From contig CM041779.1 in the NCBI GenBank assembly GCA_023374045.1, positions 147,499,485-147,563,484 on the forward strand: a stretch of DNA of 64,000 nucleotides, given 5' to 3'. Under the pieces are notes generated by a model. It was given only the letters and a program-made list of their open reading frames with translations. It was not told where the DNA came from and did no database searches. The DNA is from Limonium bicolor (lineage: Eukaryota > Streptophyta > Magnoliopsida > Caryophyllales > Plumbaginaceae). The position numbers and the translations under genes are program-made. Of the stretch, positions 47,301 through 61,100 are shown in pieces; within the stretch, counting starts at the first letter, position 1, and each line of letters begins with the position of its first letter.

Positions 47301-48736
47301 GTAATGCGTCGCTCTTGTTTAACTCACACTGCTGACCGTAGTACGGAGTCGACTACTTCCCGTGTTTCGGACCCTACTCGTATACATATGTGGGGTACCC
47401 TACTGATACATTACTACTTACCCAACTAACCATAAGTAGGTCTGTCAGGCCCACAAGCTCCTATCGAAGTGCGGTCGTCCCACATTACAGTTGGTACACT
47501 CGAAGTGTCCGTCACACGCCTAGGTGAAGTATTCTGTTGTCAACTCCCTTATATTGTCCCGTGACAATATTCATTCCTTGCTTCCCGAACTTAATCAAGG
47601 GAAAGCCTATCCAGTTGTATCTTTATCAACTGCCTTTGGCTTTACTGTTTGGTTAAAGGAGGTTAGAAATAGATATTGGTTTGAAAGAAAAAATTGGTTT
47701 TGAAAGAAAGAGTTTGAAATAAATCCGAGTTGAAAGAAAAATTCTCATGGTTTTACAATGCCCTTAACCAAATCTAGCTTCTTGCTGACTGGTGTACTTC
47801 CAACTACAAAGGTCAGGCCGTTAAGCCCTTCCATGGTTATAATGATCACACTTAACTTCATGGTACTTTACTAAGTACTTTGTAGTGGTTGTAAATTTCC
47901 CGAACAGCCCAGTTATAGCAGCACTTGCTATAGCAAGTGCGCCATGCTAACTGGCTATCGGTTAAGCACACATACTGGTTGCGGTATTGTTTTTGCCCGC
48001 CTGCACTCATCAGTGGCCTTGTTGGCCCTCACTGACCTTACTGTCTTGATAATAACTCCTCTAGGTGACTTCTCACTGTCTTCACATGATGATCATCAAC
48101 TAGGGTGTTCCCCATTCTGGGAGACCCCTTTTACTTAGTATTGTATCCTCTTCGTAGCCCATTCCACGCACTTGTCGTGGTTACTGAGACTTGTCTCTTG
48201 TTGGGTACTACGTTGTAGTTCCTTTGTCGGTTGGTATACCGTTGGTGTATTATTATCAACTGTGGTCCCGTAGACATCGTCTCGGGTTTTATAATCCACT
48301 TCTTGCCTGTTGCACGATTAGTGCGTTGCAAGCTGGTTATTCTCGACTGCTCGGCATGTCGACCCAGGTTGCCGGAAATTCTATTCTCCTATACACAAGA
48401 TTCTTCATTCTTCGCTATGAAATGCGGTTAACAATGTTCAGATGGAAACCGTCTCCGGGATTCCCAGCTTTCGGGATCTACCGTATGACTGGTCTTCCGT
48501 ACCCTAAAGGTATTTAATAACAGCCAGATCGGGTATTCCCGAGTAAGAGTGGACTTCCATCTCTCTGGCGTTCTTTCCAAGTTATAAAAAGGGATTGTGG
48601 AGGGCGGGAAGGATATAGTAGGTTTCCAGTAGTCACTGGTAGTTCCTAACTAGCGTATCTCTCACGCTATCACTCAACCCTTAACCCAAAGTACAAAAAT
48701 CCTAACTCGGTACTTCCTAAGCTCGGTAATTCAGTC

Positions 48737-48764
48737 ATCAGAGCGATACTTCGCTCTGATACCA
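48737..48764 (-). promoter_or_regulatory. C primer-binding site and hairpin, interior 1
   Basis: Reversed TGGTATCAGAGC at 48764-48753; ATCAGAGCGA and TCGCTCTGAT (48737-48760) pair perfectly around TACT, as in T1. Confidence 0.9.
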
Positions 48765-48769
48765 CTTTT

Positions 48770-51700
48770 TGTAACACCCCAACTACCACCGTACACATAA
48801 CATCAACCTGCAGCGGAAAATTCAACTCATCACATTACTTATTTCAATGGTGTTACACGCCGTTAACCACCCACGTGGCTAACAAGGCTAATACATGTAC
48901 TTTGTATCGGTCTGATGGACTAGATTCCCAAGCAACTACACGTTACATTTGCTTCCCTTAACAACAACCTTATACTTTATACATTCCAACTGTACCGAGT
49001 ATTTACAAACTAATGCCGATAACAATTTCGGTCTTACTACGCCTACAATGCTTACGCCATTTAAATGGCTACCCATGTATAAACATCTACCCCGTCCTAC
49101 TCTCGAACGGCTTCCAGTTCCTTGTACCTGAAATAGAAAAGGAGAGAAAGGGTGGCCCCCAAGGGGCTCAGCACCTTTGCTGGTATGGTAATCCCGCAGC
49201 CCACATGCTACCGGGCCACGCACAACTAATTGGTCTTAGCATGCATTGATTATATTTAAATCATGCATGCAACTGTAACACACACACACAAAACATTCGC
49301 CTCAATGGGCTCAACAAACGGATAATACATCCTTACTTGATGAGTCACTCATGGTATTCATTATCCCTAGAGTGTTCCTCCTCTAACGGAGCTACTTCCT
49401 TAATAGACGACACTTACCCTTAAATCGGGTTATCCTTAAACGCCTCTTGTCACAAACTGGGATTCATTTCCATGATCCACACACTCCATATCTTACAACA
49501 TATCACATTCCTCACATAACAAAACATAACAACACTTTTCTCGTTTCGACGTACACATGATAACATCACATTCATTTTAAACATCTAACGTATACATATC
49601 ATAGCATAGCAAGGGAAATTGCCTAGCACAATAACAACACAAAACACCATAAGATGGTTCACACAAGGAACCTTCCACCATGGTTAGTATACATAGTGAG
49701 CCTAGAGATTATTGCCAATCTCATGCTAAGCTCGTTACCAATCTCGTTACCGTCCAGTTATATCGAACGGTTAACTTAAACCCAAGGTGTGTCGGATATA
49801 GTAATCCCAAGCACACCGAAATAACATTTGTATGCCCCTGTGGCCCGACATGAGTCAGTAAACTAGCTTTGGATAAGCTAAGGGAAGATTGAAACCAAAT
49901 TGGAATACAACCTATACATACACCAAGAGAGTCGAACCGGATATGACATCGACTCCCGTCCTCACACGCGTGGCCGGAACAACCGGACTCCTCACCCCCA
50001 TTAGTACATATACACTTATAAATAAGTAGTTAGAGATCCATTATGGAGCCTACCACATCCACACACCATACGGTATCATAACCGAGTTAAGCACACAAGG
50101 GAGGTTCACACACTTGCATACAACAACAATGTCCAACTAACTCACACATAGCCGTGGTTAGCACGTTCCCAAGGTTTGGGCCGTCAACTCCGAATACGAT
50201 CACTCATGTGTTCCTAGATTTGGTTAGCTAAGGTTTAACACATATTTGAGGTTAAATGGTATCGGAGGCCAAATTCGCCACATAAATGAATTACTATAAA
50301 CTCATTACATGTTTTAATCTTACAAGGTGGCAAACACTCAGTAAAACATATTGGCATACAAGCCGGTGTAATCCGGTAGGACACAGGTTGCAAGAAAACC
50401 ATACCTGTCACCGGAGTCCACTTATCATGTCCACTTATGTTTCTCGAGCAATTCTCGAACAACTGGTAATATTACATTACTTTCATTAACATCGGGGTAA
50501 CATGATTGTTTAAAGTCTAAAGCTCATAGTTAACCCTCGTTAACTAGTTAAATAACTTCACATTTTTAACTTGTTTACTTTCACATTTTCCCAACTTTCC
50601 ACCTACTTAATGTCCTTATATCTCACCTAACATGTCTTAAAACAACCTTATAACATCATTACTAATCAATCCCCCCATCATTACATTCATTTTATAATCT
50701 TAACATTTAAATCATCTCACTTAAATTAATCTCTCAAGTCCATATATATTTATCTTTCTATCCATCAATACTCTCTTAATGGCATACCACTAATACCACT
50801 TAACATTCTTAAAATTTTTTTTTTTAAGGTCCGACCGACCCACCCCCTGGGTAGGTCGGCTACAGAGAACATCCAACTTCACAGTTTCAGCCCGACCGAC
50901 CCAGACTGGGGTCGGTCCCCTGGGTAGGTCGGCTGCAGAAACTCTCCTAAAAATGCCTATCTTATTCCAAACTCCTCCACAAGTTCCCTTATATGTTCTA
51001 ACACCATTTGGGCACTTAAACACCCTCTTAAATCATCCATTAAACTCATTAGTTGACCCACCATCAAGCTCCTTGATCATTCACTCAAATTCTTGCAAAA
51101 TTCCTAACACTTGTAATGTTTTTCCCTAAGTTCCTAAGTGGTGGTTTATACTTATGATAACAACTAACTAAAATGTTTTCTCACCACCATCACATCTACT
51201 CCAAGCATCATTCCTCACAAACACCTCCATTACACAACTCCTTCTATATCCACAAGTTTACACTTAGACCTTCACAAGGCATTACTTTTCCTTTGTTTAC
51301 CTAAACTTTAACAAGACTTAATACTTCACATATCATAACTTTGGTGTGTATAAAACACTCATTTGATTTCTAAATCCTCCAAGATTATGCCCAAGGCATC
51401 TTAACACTTAAGAACACCTTAATTCACCATCTTCACACTTAACCATTCCTAGCATCCTCTAGGTCATAAAATCTCATTTCAACACATGAACTCCTTTGTT
51501 CATCAACTAAATTTTGCCATAGCTTCTCTTGTATATTCTAACATTTAAACACTTAGGTTTTTTTTTACCTTATTCCATTCAAGAACACCTAAAACCACCA
51601 AGAGTATTCTCACACACAACATTTACCAAATTACACTACATCACAATATAGTGCACAATTTAAATTGCTTGGCACTTAGGCCCTTAAATAACATGGCTCT

Positions 51701-53373
51701 TAGGCCCTTAAATTGCATAAACCTTAAACACTGAATTTCCACAATATATATGCCTTTGACCTGCAAATACATACACCAAGACATATGTTCTTTTACTAGT
51801 CTCCTTGAGAACACTTTACTAAGTCATTCACCATTTGCTCTTTAGGTAGTTTTAACAAGCATTATAAGCTCATTTCTCCTAAGGCATTAAACCACATTAG
51901 GTTAGTATATTTACCTCTTTTCCACCCAAACTTCTTTCTAGTTCCTTATAAAACCGGTAAGGTATTTGATTCCTTGTCACTACTAAACAATATACCAACA
52001 TTGAAATGAGTATATAAGCTTTATGCTTCATCTCATTGTAAACCCTAGGTTTACATTGTTTCAAAGAGCATTAAGATAGTTGTTTTACCTTGGTCTTTGA
52101 AGGGAATTGGAATATCTATCAAGAGAGGACTCCACCAAGTCCTTGAAAGATTCAAATGGAGCTAGAACAAAGCAACACAATGAGAACCATTAATGGTGAT
52201 TTTCAGTCAAGGTAAAAACATGGAGGAAACATGATTTTTCTTTGAGATTCCTTACCTAGAAGCAAAGGAGATCAATAATATGTAGAAATATAAGCTCAAG
52301 CTCCATCAATGGTGAATCTCCATGGCACCGAAATTGAGTTCTTGAAGATTTGAAAAGAGGGAAATGAAGAGCTTGCTCCAACTAGCACAAATATGGTCTT
52401 GAAATTGAATTTGGATCATGGAACTAGGAGTTACAAGGATTTGAAGATGGAGAAGTCTACTTGCTGTAGAAAAAACGAGATTGAGAAGGGAGGATGAAGA
52501 TGAATACGTTGGTGAGTGAAGGAAATAAATAGAGGAGGTGAGATGTTAGCCTTTAGTTAAGATATTTATGTTGTAAAAGGTAAATAGTAACTTTTGCTTA
52601 CTTTTCTTTTTCTTTTCTTTAGTTGCTAGCCAAGTGTGATGATTCACACTCCACAAACCGTGCCCCCTTCCATCATAAGGATATTTATGGTCTTTGTTGA
52701 CCATTTAACTAATTAGAGTTGACTTAAGTCAAAACTAGCACTATTTGAGCACTATTCACTAACTAAGGCACATATTTGTGAAATTTTTGATTTCTCATTG
52801 ATTTAGACTTCCTAATGTGATACTACGTAGTACACATGTTAATTAAAGAGTAATGATGGTCATTTAGCCACTCAAAACCCATTTATAAGACAATTTTTCA
52901 AAAACGTGCTTTAAGACTCCTTAAAGCACTTTTTGTGTTTTAACTTGTTTTCAAGCTTGGTTTTCTTTGGTAATTGATTTAATATGTTCATTAACATATT
53001 TATAAGGCATAGGTATGACCATTAGGTCTTATACAAATTTATCCCAAGCTTAGAGCACATTTTAGCCCATATTGACCTTAAGGTATTTATTTATGTTTTG
53101 TCTGGTTTCATTGTCTACCAAGGTTTCCTAAGGACTAAATTAGCCTTATAAAATCATAACTATAAATAATATTTAATATTATCCAAATCTTGGTAGGCTT
53201 TGGGTCTAACCAAGTTCACACAAGTTTAGAGCATGTTTTTGCTCACACCGTGTCTTATGTTTTATTGTGTTTTACCATGGTTTAAATGGTTCATTGATGT
53301 TTCTAAGGCACTTTTTAGCCTTTAAATACCATAGTTACATTTACACAACATATACCAAGGTTTGGGTATTTCA
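48770..53373 (-). mobile_element. C middle LTR, 4604 bp
   Basis: Complete LTR with a primer site on its left and a polypurine tract on its right, so it serves both interiors. It lacks E and the MITE and preserves their empty sites. Confidence 0.92.
50829..50938. repeat. GGTCGG module, C middle LTR
   Basis: Same reversed module as at 41438-41565, with an intact GGTCCGACCGACCCA start. Confidence 0.75.
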
Positions 53374-53490
53374 ATCTACCCCCCCTTAAAAGAACTTCGT
53401 CCTCGAAGTTCACACTTCCTCGACATCATTGGATAGAATACGGGAATTACTTTCGAAAATTAACTTCCATTACAACCACCCTTTACATCC

Positions 53491-53715
53491 AACCTCGGAC
53501 TTAATGGTCCGGGCAACATATCCACATATACATACCATATCGTAACATACTTACTGATAACCTCGGACTCACGGTCCGGGTACCTTAATAACATTACACT
53601 TATATAACAACCCCAGACTCTCAGGTCTGGGGGTAACAATACAACAGTTAGACTCATAGGTTGAATAACATAACACTTTCGAAACTACCACATTAGGACT
53701 CAAGGTCTAACATAA
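53491..53715. repeat. GGAC...GTCC hairpin array, C interior 2
   Basis: The same five units as in interior 1 in the same order. Confidence 0.7.
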
Positions 53716-56700
53716 TATCTCTTACATACCACACAACCATGTCTTAGCATGTATAACAAACAGAAATACATTTCCATCTCTTCATGGCTCAAGTCCCATG
53801 TCGAGTACATATACACTGTGATCCCGCAGAAACCCGGTCGCGATGGACACCTTCTGGTCCCCGTTCCTTTGGGAGGTCAAAACCATCACATACATTTTTA
53901 AAATATACTTCTCATGTCACCGGTCCGAAGACAAAGGCTCATACGTCCTCAGCTCGTGAGCAAGCATTACAAAATATTCTTTACTAGGTCAAGTATATAA
54001 GATATCCTTATTCAAATATGAATCGGCTGTTTTGGAAATACCATTGAAAATCCTTTTTGAAAACGCAACACAACTCCAAGTCCAATTTATGCTCTTTGTA
54101 TCTTTCTTAACATGGTTATTTGTGACCACTTACAGGAAGCTTCAAGGTCATCCAACCCTGATGTGATCAGATCAGTGTTGAAACTATCTTTCCACCCCAA
54201 TTTGGTTCGGCTCCCTTGATCTCATGATAATCAAGTTTCACCTCCCACTTCATTTTCAACCAACAACTAATTCGAGCATATCCATTTTCTATCTTTAAAT
54301 CCTTCTAGTCATAATCATTACATCTCCAAGGGATAGAACTCCGTCTATCAATCATCACCCAAATCCAACTTAATTCAAGTTACCTAGGGAATTTAATTCT
54401 CACTAGGTTCTGGTCGGTCCCATACCCCTTCATAAATCACAACGCTGTTATATATATACATTTTTTTTAATCAAAATACAATACATGTTCACATTTATGC
54501 ACCGTCGGGGTTTAGTTCCCCGGGAGTTTCTTTACTCCCTTCCCCTTGTACCTTCACACACCCTGTTAACAAAATAAACACACTTCCACAATGGTATTCG
54601 CATCTTCTGTGCGCAATTACCACAATATAACATGAATGAATGCGTACGTTTATATAACACACGCGCCAACCATCATAACAAATCATTTGTGCTATGCACA
54701 ACATAGTTCACGTACACTTGTACGGTAAAAACACACTAAGCGGCTTTACGCTATACCCCTTAAAAGGGGTTACGCCCACGTAATCAATCACTGAACATTG
54801 GCTCAAAATGTTTCGGCCGTGTGAAGTATTTTAACTTCCACGCGGTCTGGTATACAGTGGTTCTGGTTAGAGGATCTTAACCATATGGCGGTTTAGTCCC
54901 TAAACCAAGAATTCGCATTGGAGTTCTAACTCATAACCGTTTCGGTCCTGGCCTGTGAGGCTTTTAGGCATTGATAACTAGCCATTTATTCATATTCACC
55001 ATGTATATTCAGTATCTGGTGCATGGGCTCCCTGCCTCTGTTGCGCAACTCTGGTAAATATAGGGGCTAGTTTGCCCCATTCGTTACTATTACTGTATTG
55101 TACATCTCCAATGTATTCCCTTATCTGGTAAGAATGGTGTGCTCAACCGACGCATGGTATCTCTTACCTGAGCGAATTCGGCGAGTTTCAAAAACTTTCC
55201 ATCCACTCTCCAACAGCTTACAGCGTAAACTACTATGTAATTCACAATGATTGACTTGCTTCTACTGACTTATTGTCGGTTGAGATAGATTGAACTACCT
55301 AATGTGTAGTGCTCTCTCGGTTATTTTCCACACCTGGGGTATTTCATACCGACATTTGGTATTAGTGCCACTGTTATCACTTATTCTTAATCATACCCCA
55401 CTTGGTTTCGTACAAGTAATCTTCCATTGGTATGTCCTTGCATTCCTATGCATGATCATTATAGTATTATAGGTTCTTTCTACATCCACCACAATTAACA
55501 TTTCCCAAATCCTAGCTATCCCACTTGATCATTACTGCGCAAGTGCAATACCAAAAACACTCAGTCATACAGAGTGCAGAGGCGTAAACTCTTGACAGTA
55601 AACTCTTATGCGATTGCCATAGGAATTTTCACTGTGTTTCACTGAAATTCTTATCACATAACACTTGCCACCGGCTTACTGCTCGGTTCGTTTGCTATCA
55701 CTTACTGTTGTATCTCCACTGGGGTTAACTCACAACTCTGCTTATTTGTCATACCATCACTTAGCAATACTTATACAACGGTCGCTTATTGCACACCGTA
55801 TCTCTTCATTATACAACATCAACTTATACTGTATCCGCTATATATTATCTTCCGCCATTACACTGGGTTGGCCACTTATTTGGCTGATTTTTGAATACAC
55901 TATTTTTCGAGCCTTTATGTTCCTTGAGCGTTGTTCGCTACTAATTTAGCATCACAACACTATGGTGGTTGCTATCAAACTATCACTCTTCCTTTCTACA
56001 CAATTGGTACAAACATTTCCTTTCGTATTATTGTTATTCAAATCATTCTAGGGTAATAACCACATGGTTAATCCCTGACATATCTCTTGAACTTGGTTAA
56101 CCTAACTACCGCTCTGCGGTTTCACAATATCGAGAGGTATCCCCACTCTTAATGCAGTGGTTCGTTCTCCGCTCTATTTCCTTGTGTAACATATACTTCT
56201 GCAAACGATCAAATTACATAACACAAGTTGTTGTGGTATAAGCCTTACTATCACGATTCCTTCCAAGTTATCTCTTTGGCAACTTAGGGTCCTACTGTTA
56301 AGTGGGTTTACCTTCAGTGTTAATCCGGGTAATTGTTCCAAATCTTGTGTTTCTGTTATATTGCTCCATCTAACAATGTTTAATCCAAACACCCCTCAAG
56401 GATTGCTCCTGGGTTGTTACTAACATATGCCATTACATCTGGTTGCACTCATGGGTACATTCAGTAACTACGTCTTCTTACGTTTTTAGTTGGGTATTCG
56501 TTTCTGCTATCATGTCTTATCCCTCAGACTTCTCACGTCATATCTGATGTCTTTACATAACAGTCCGTGCTCTTCGCACTTCTTGACTCTCTACATTTCC
56601 TTGAAATGAATTCGCTAATCCTTTAGTCTCGTTAACTTGACCAGGTTTCTTTACTTCAACCATTCATGGTGAATGCGTCGCTCTTGTTTAACTCACACTG

Positions 56701-58098
56701 CTGACCGTAGTACGGAGTCGACTACTTCCCGTGTTTCGGACCCTACTCGTATACATATGTGGGGTACCACTACTGATACATACTACTTACCCAACTCACC
56801 CATAAGTAGGTCTGTCGGCCCACAAGCTCCTATCGGAGTGCGGTCGTCCCACATTACAGTTGGTACACTCGAAGTGTCCGTCACACGCCTAGGTGAGTAT
56901 TCTGTTGTCAACTCCCTTATATTGTCCGTGAAAATATTCATTCCTTGCTTCCCGACTAATCAAGGGAAAGTCTATCCACTGTTGTATCTTTATCAACTGC
57001 CTTTGCTTTACTGGTTTGGTTAAAAGGAGGTTAGAAATAGATATTGTTTGAAAGAAAAAATTGGTTTTGAAAGAAAGAGTTTGAAATAATCCGAGTTGAA
57101 AGAAAATCTCATGGTTTTACAATGCCTTAACCAAATCTAGCTTCTTGCTGACTGGTGTACTTCCAACTACAAGGTCAGGCCGTTAAGCCCTTCCATGGTT
57201 ATAATGATCACACTTAACTTCATGGTACTTTACTAAGTACTTTGGTAGGGTTGTAAATTTCCCGAACAGCCCAGTTATAGCAGCACTTGCTATAGCAATG
57301 TGCGCCATGCTAACTGCTATCGGTTAAGCACACATACTGGTTGCGGTATTGTTTTGCCCCGCACTGTCATCAGTGGCCTTGTTGGCCCTCACTGACCTAC
57401 TGTCTTGATAATAACTCCTCTAGGTGACTTCTCACTGTCTTCACATGATGATCATCAACTAGGGTGTTCCCCATTCTGGAGACCCCTTTTACTAGTATTG
57501 TATCCTTCGTAGCCCATTCCACGCACTTGTCGTGGTTACTGAGACTTGTCTCTTGTTTGGGTACTACGTTGTAGTTCCTTTGTCGTTGGTATACCGTTGG
57601 TGTATTATTATTATCATGTGGGTCCCGTAGACATCGTCTCGGGTTTTATTAATCCACTTCTTGCCTGTTGCACGATTAGTGCGTTGCAAGCTGGTTATTC
57701 TCGACTGCTCGGCATGTCGACCCAGGTTGCCGGAAATTCTATTCTCCTATACACAAGATTCTTCATTCTTCGCTATGAAATGCGGTTAACAATGTTCAGA
57801 TGGAAACCGTCTCCGGGATCCCCAGCTTTCGGGATCTACCGTATGACTGGTCTTCCGTACCCTAAAGGTATTTAATAACAGCCAGATCGGGTATTCCCGA
57901 GTAAGAGTGGACTTCCATCTCTCTGGCGTTCTTTCCCAAGTTATAAAACAGGGATTGTGGAGGGCGGGAAGGTATATAGTAGGTTTCCAGTAGTCACTGG
58001 TAGTTCCTAACTAGCGTATCTCTCACGCTATCACTCAACCCTTAACCCAAAGTACAAAATCCTAACTCGGTACTTTTCCTAAGCTCGGTAATTCAGTC

Positions 58099-58126
58099 AT
58101 CAGAGCGATACTTCGCTCTGATACCA
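58099..58126 (-). promoter_or_regulatory. C primer-binding site and hairpin, interior 2
   Basis: Identical in layout to 48737-48764: a 10 bp perfect stem overlapping reversed TGGTATCAGAGC. Confidence 0.9.
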
Positions 58127-58131
58127 CTTTT

Positions 58132-61100
58132 TGTAACACCCCAACTACCACCGTACACATAACATCAACCTGCAGCGGAAAATTCAACTCATCACATTAC
58201 TTATTTCAATGGTGTTACACGCCGTTAACCACCCACGTGGCTAACAAGGCTAATACGTACTTTGTATCGGTCTGATGGACTAGATTCCCAAGCAACTACA
58301 CGTTACATTTGCTTCCCTTAACACAACCCTTATACTTTATACATTCCACTGTACCGAGTATTTACAAACTAATGCCGATAACAATTTCGGTCTTACTACG
58401 CCTACAATGCTTACGCCATTTAAATGGCTACCCATGTATAAGCATCTACCCCGTCCTACTCCTCGAAAGCTTCCAGCTCCTTGTACCTGAAATAGAAAAG
58501 GAGAGAAAGGTGTGCCCCCAAGGGCTCAGCACCTTTGCTGGTATGGTAATCCCGCAGCCCACATGCTACCGGCCACCGCACAACTAATTGTCGTCTTAGC
58601 ATGCGATTGATTATATTTAAATCATGCATGCAACTGTAAACACACAACACAAAACATTTCGCCTCAATGGGCAACAAACGGATAATAATACATCCTTACT
58701 TGATGAGTCACTCATGGTATTCATTATCCCTAGAGTGTTCTCCTCCTCTAACGGAGCTACTTCCTTAATAGACGACACTTACCCTTAAATCGGGTTATCC
58801 TTAAACGCCTCTTGTCACAAACTGGATTCATTTCCATGATCCACACACTCCATATCTTACAACATATCACATTCCTCACATAACAAAACATAAAAACACT
58901 TTTCTCGTTTCGACGTACACATGATAACATCGCATTCATTTTAAACATCTAACGTATACATATCATAGCATAGCAAGGGAAATTGCCTAGCACAATAACA
59001 ACACAAACACCATAAGATCGGTTCACACAAGGAACCTTCCACCATGGTTAGTATACATAGTGAGCCTAGAGATTATTGCCAATCTCATGCTAAGCTCGTT
59101 ACCAACCTCGTTACCGTCCAGTTATATCGAACGGTTAACTTAAACCCAAGGTGTGTCGGATATAGTAATCCCAAGCACACCGAAATAACATTTGTATGCC
59201 CCTGTGGCCCGACGTGAGTCAGTAAACTAGCTTTGGATAAGCTAAGGGAAGATTGAAACCAAATTGGAATACAACCTATACATACACCAAGAGAGTCGAA
59301 CCGGATATGACATCGACTCCCGTCCTCACACGCGTGGCCGGAACAACCGGACTCCTCACCCCCCATTAGTACATATACACTTATAAATAAGTAGTTAGAG
59401 ATCCATTATGGAGCCTACCACATCCACACACCATACGGTATCATAACCGAGTTAAGCACACAAGGGAGGTTCACACACTTGCATACAACAACAATGTCCA
59501 ACTAACTCACACATAGCCGTGGTTAGCACGTTCCCAAGGTTTGGGCCGTCAACTCCGAATACCGATCACTCATGTGTTCCTAGATTTGGTTAGCTAAGGT
59601 TTAACACATATTTGAGGTTAAATGGTATCGGAGGCCAAATTCGCCACATAAATGAATTACTATAAACTCATTACATGTTTTAATCTTACAGGTGGCAAAC
59701 ACTCAGTAAAACATATTGGCATACAAGCCGGTGTAATCCGGTAGGACACAGGTTGCAAGAAAACCATACCTGTCACCGGAGTCCACTTATCATGTCCACT
59801 TATGTTCCTCGAGCAATTCTCGAACAACTGGTAATATTACAATTACTTTCATTAACATCGGGGTAACATGATTGTTTAAAGTCTAAAGCTCATAGTTAAC
59901 CCTGTTAACTAGTTAAATAACTTCACATTTTTAACTTGTTTTACTTTCACATTTTTCCCAACTTCCCACCTACTTAATTGTCCTTATATCTCACCTAACA
60001 TGTCTTAAACACCTTATAACATCATTACTAATCAATCCCCATCATTACATATCATTTTATAATCTTAACATTTAAATCATCTCACTTAAATTAATCTCTC
60101 AAGTCCATATATATTTATCTTTCTATCCATCAATACTCTCTTAATGGCATACCACTAATACCACTTAACATTCTTAAATTAATTTTTTTTTTAAGGTCCG
60201 ACCGACCCACCGACCGACCCACCCCCTGGGTAGGTCGGCTGCAGAGAACATCCAACTTCACAGTTTCAGCCCGACCGACCCAGACTGGGGTCGGTCCCCT
60301 GGTAGGTCGGCTGCAGAAACTCTCCTAAAAATGCCTATCTTATTCCAAACTCCTCCACAAGTTCCCTTATATGTTCTAACACCATTTGGGCACTTAAACA
60401 CCCTCTTAAATCATCCATTAAACTAATTAGTTGACCCACCATCAAGCTCCTTGATCATTCACTCAAATTCTTGCAAAATTCCTAACACTTGTAATGTTTT
60501 TCCCTAAGTTCCTAAGTGGTGGTTTATACTTATGATAACAACTAACTAAAATGTTTTCTCACCACCATCACATCTACTCCAAGCATCATTCCTCACAAAC
60601 ACCTCCATTACACAACTCCTTCTATATCCACAAGTTTACACTTAGACCTTCACAAGGCATTACTTTTCCTTTGTTTACCTAAACTTTAACAAGACTTAAT
60701 ACTTCACATATCATAGCTTTGGTGTGTATAAAACACTCATTTGATTTCTAAATCCTCCAAGATTATGCCCAAGGCATCTTAACACTTAAGAACACCTTAA
60801 TTCACCATCTTCACACTTAACCATTCCTAGCATCCTCTAGGTCATAAAATCTCATTTCAACACATGAACTCCTTTGTTCATCAACTAAATTTTGCCATAG
60901 CTTCTCTTGTATATTCTAACATTCAAACACTTAGGTTTTTTTTTTACCTTATTCCATTCAAGAACACCTAAAACCACCAAGAGTATTCTCACACACAACA
61001 TTTACCAAATTACACTACATCACAATATAGTGCACAATTTAAATTGCTTGGCACTTAGGCCCTTAAATAACATGGCTCTTAGGCCCTTAAATTGCATAAA

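Larger units (their letters stand above)
43965..48769 (-). mobile_element. C interior 1, non-coding
   Basis: 4.8 kb between primer site and polypurine tract with no recognisable gag or pol. The sense (-) strand has no frame above about 66 codons; longer + frames (for example 46280-46570) are antisense. From the primer site the first 60 bp closely match the T1 leader (CGAAGTATCGCTCTGATGACT, then TACCGAGCTTAGG-like words), linking C to T1. Confidence 0.82.
53374..58131 (-). mobile_element. C interior 2, non-coding
   Basis: Near-identical to interior 1 throughout, differing mainly by single-base indels. Polypurine hairpin at 53392-53411, hairpin array at 53491-53715, primer site with hairpin at 58099-58126. 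No coding trace. Confidence 0.85.

Noticed and set aside
43965..48769. Hidden gag-pol in C
   Set aside because: I looked for RT, protease, integrase and zinc-knuckle words on the - strand and found none; sense frames are all short.
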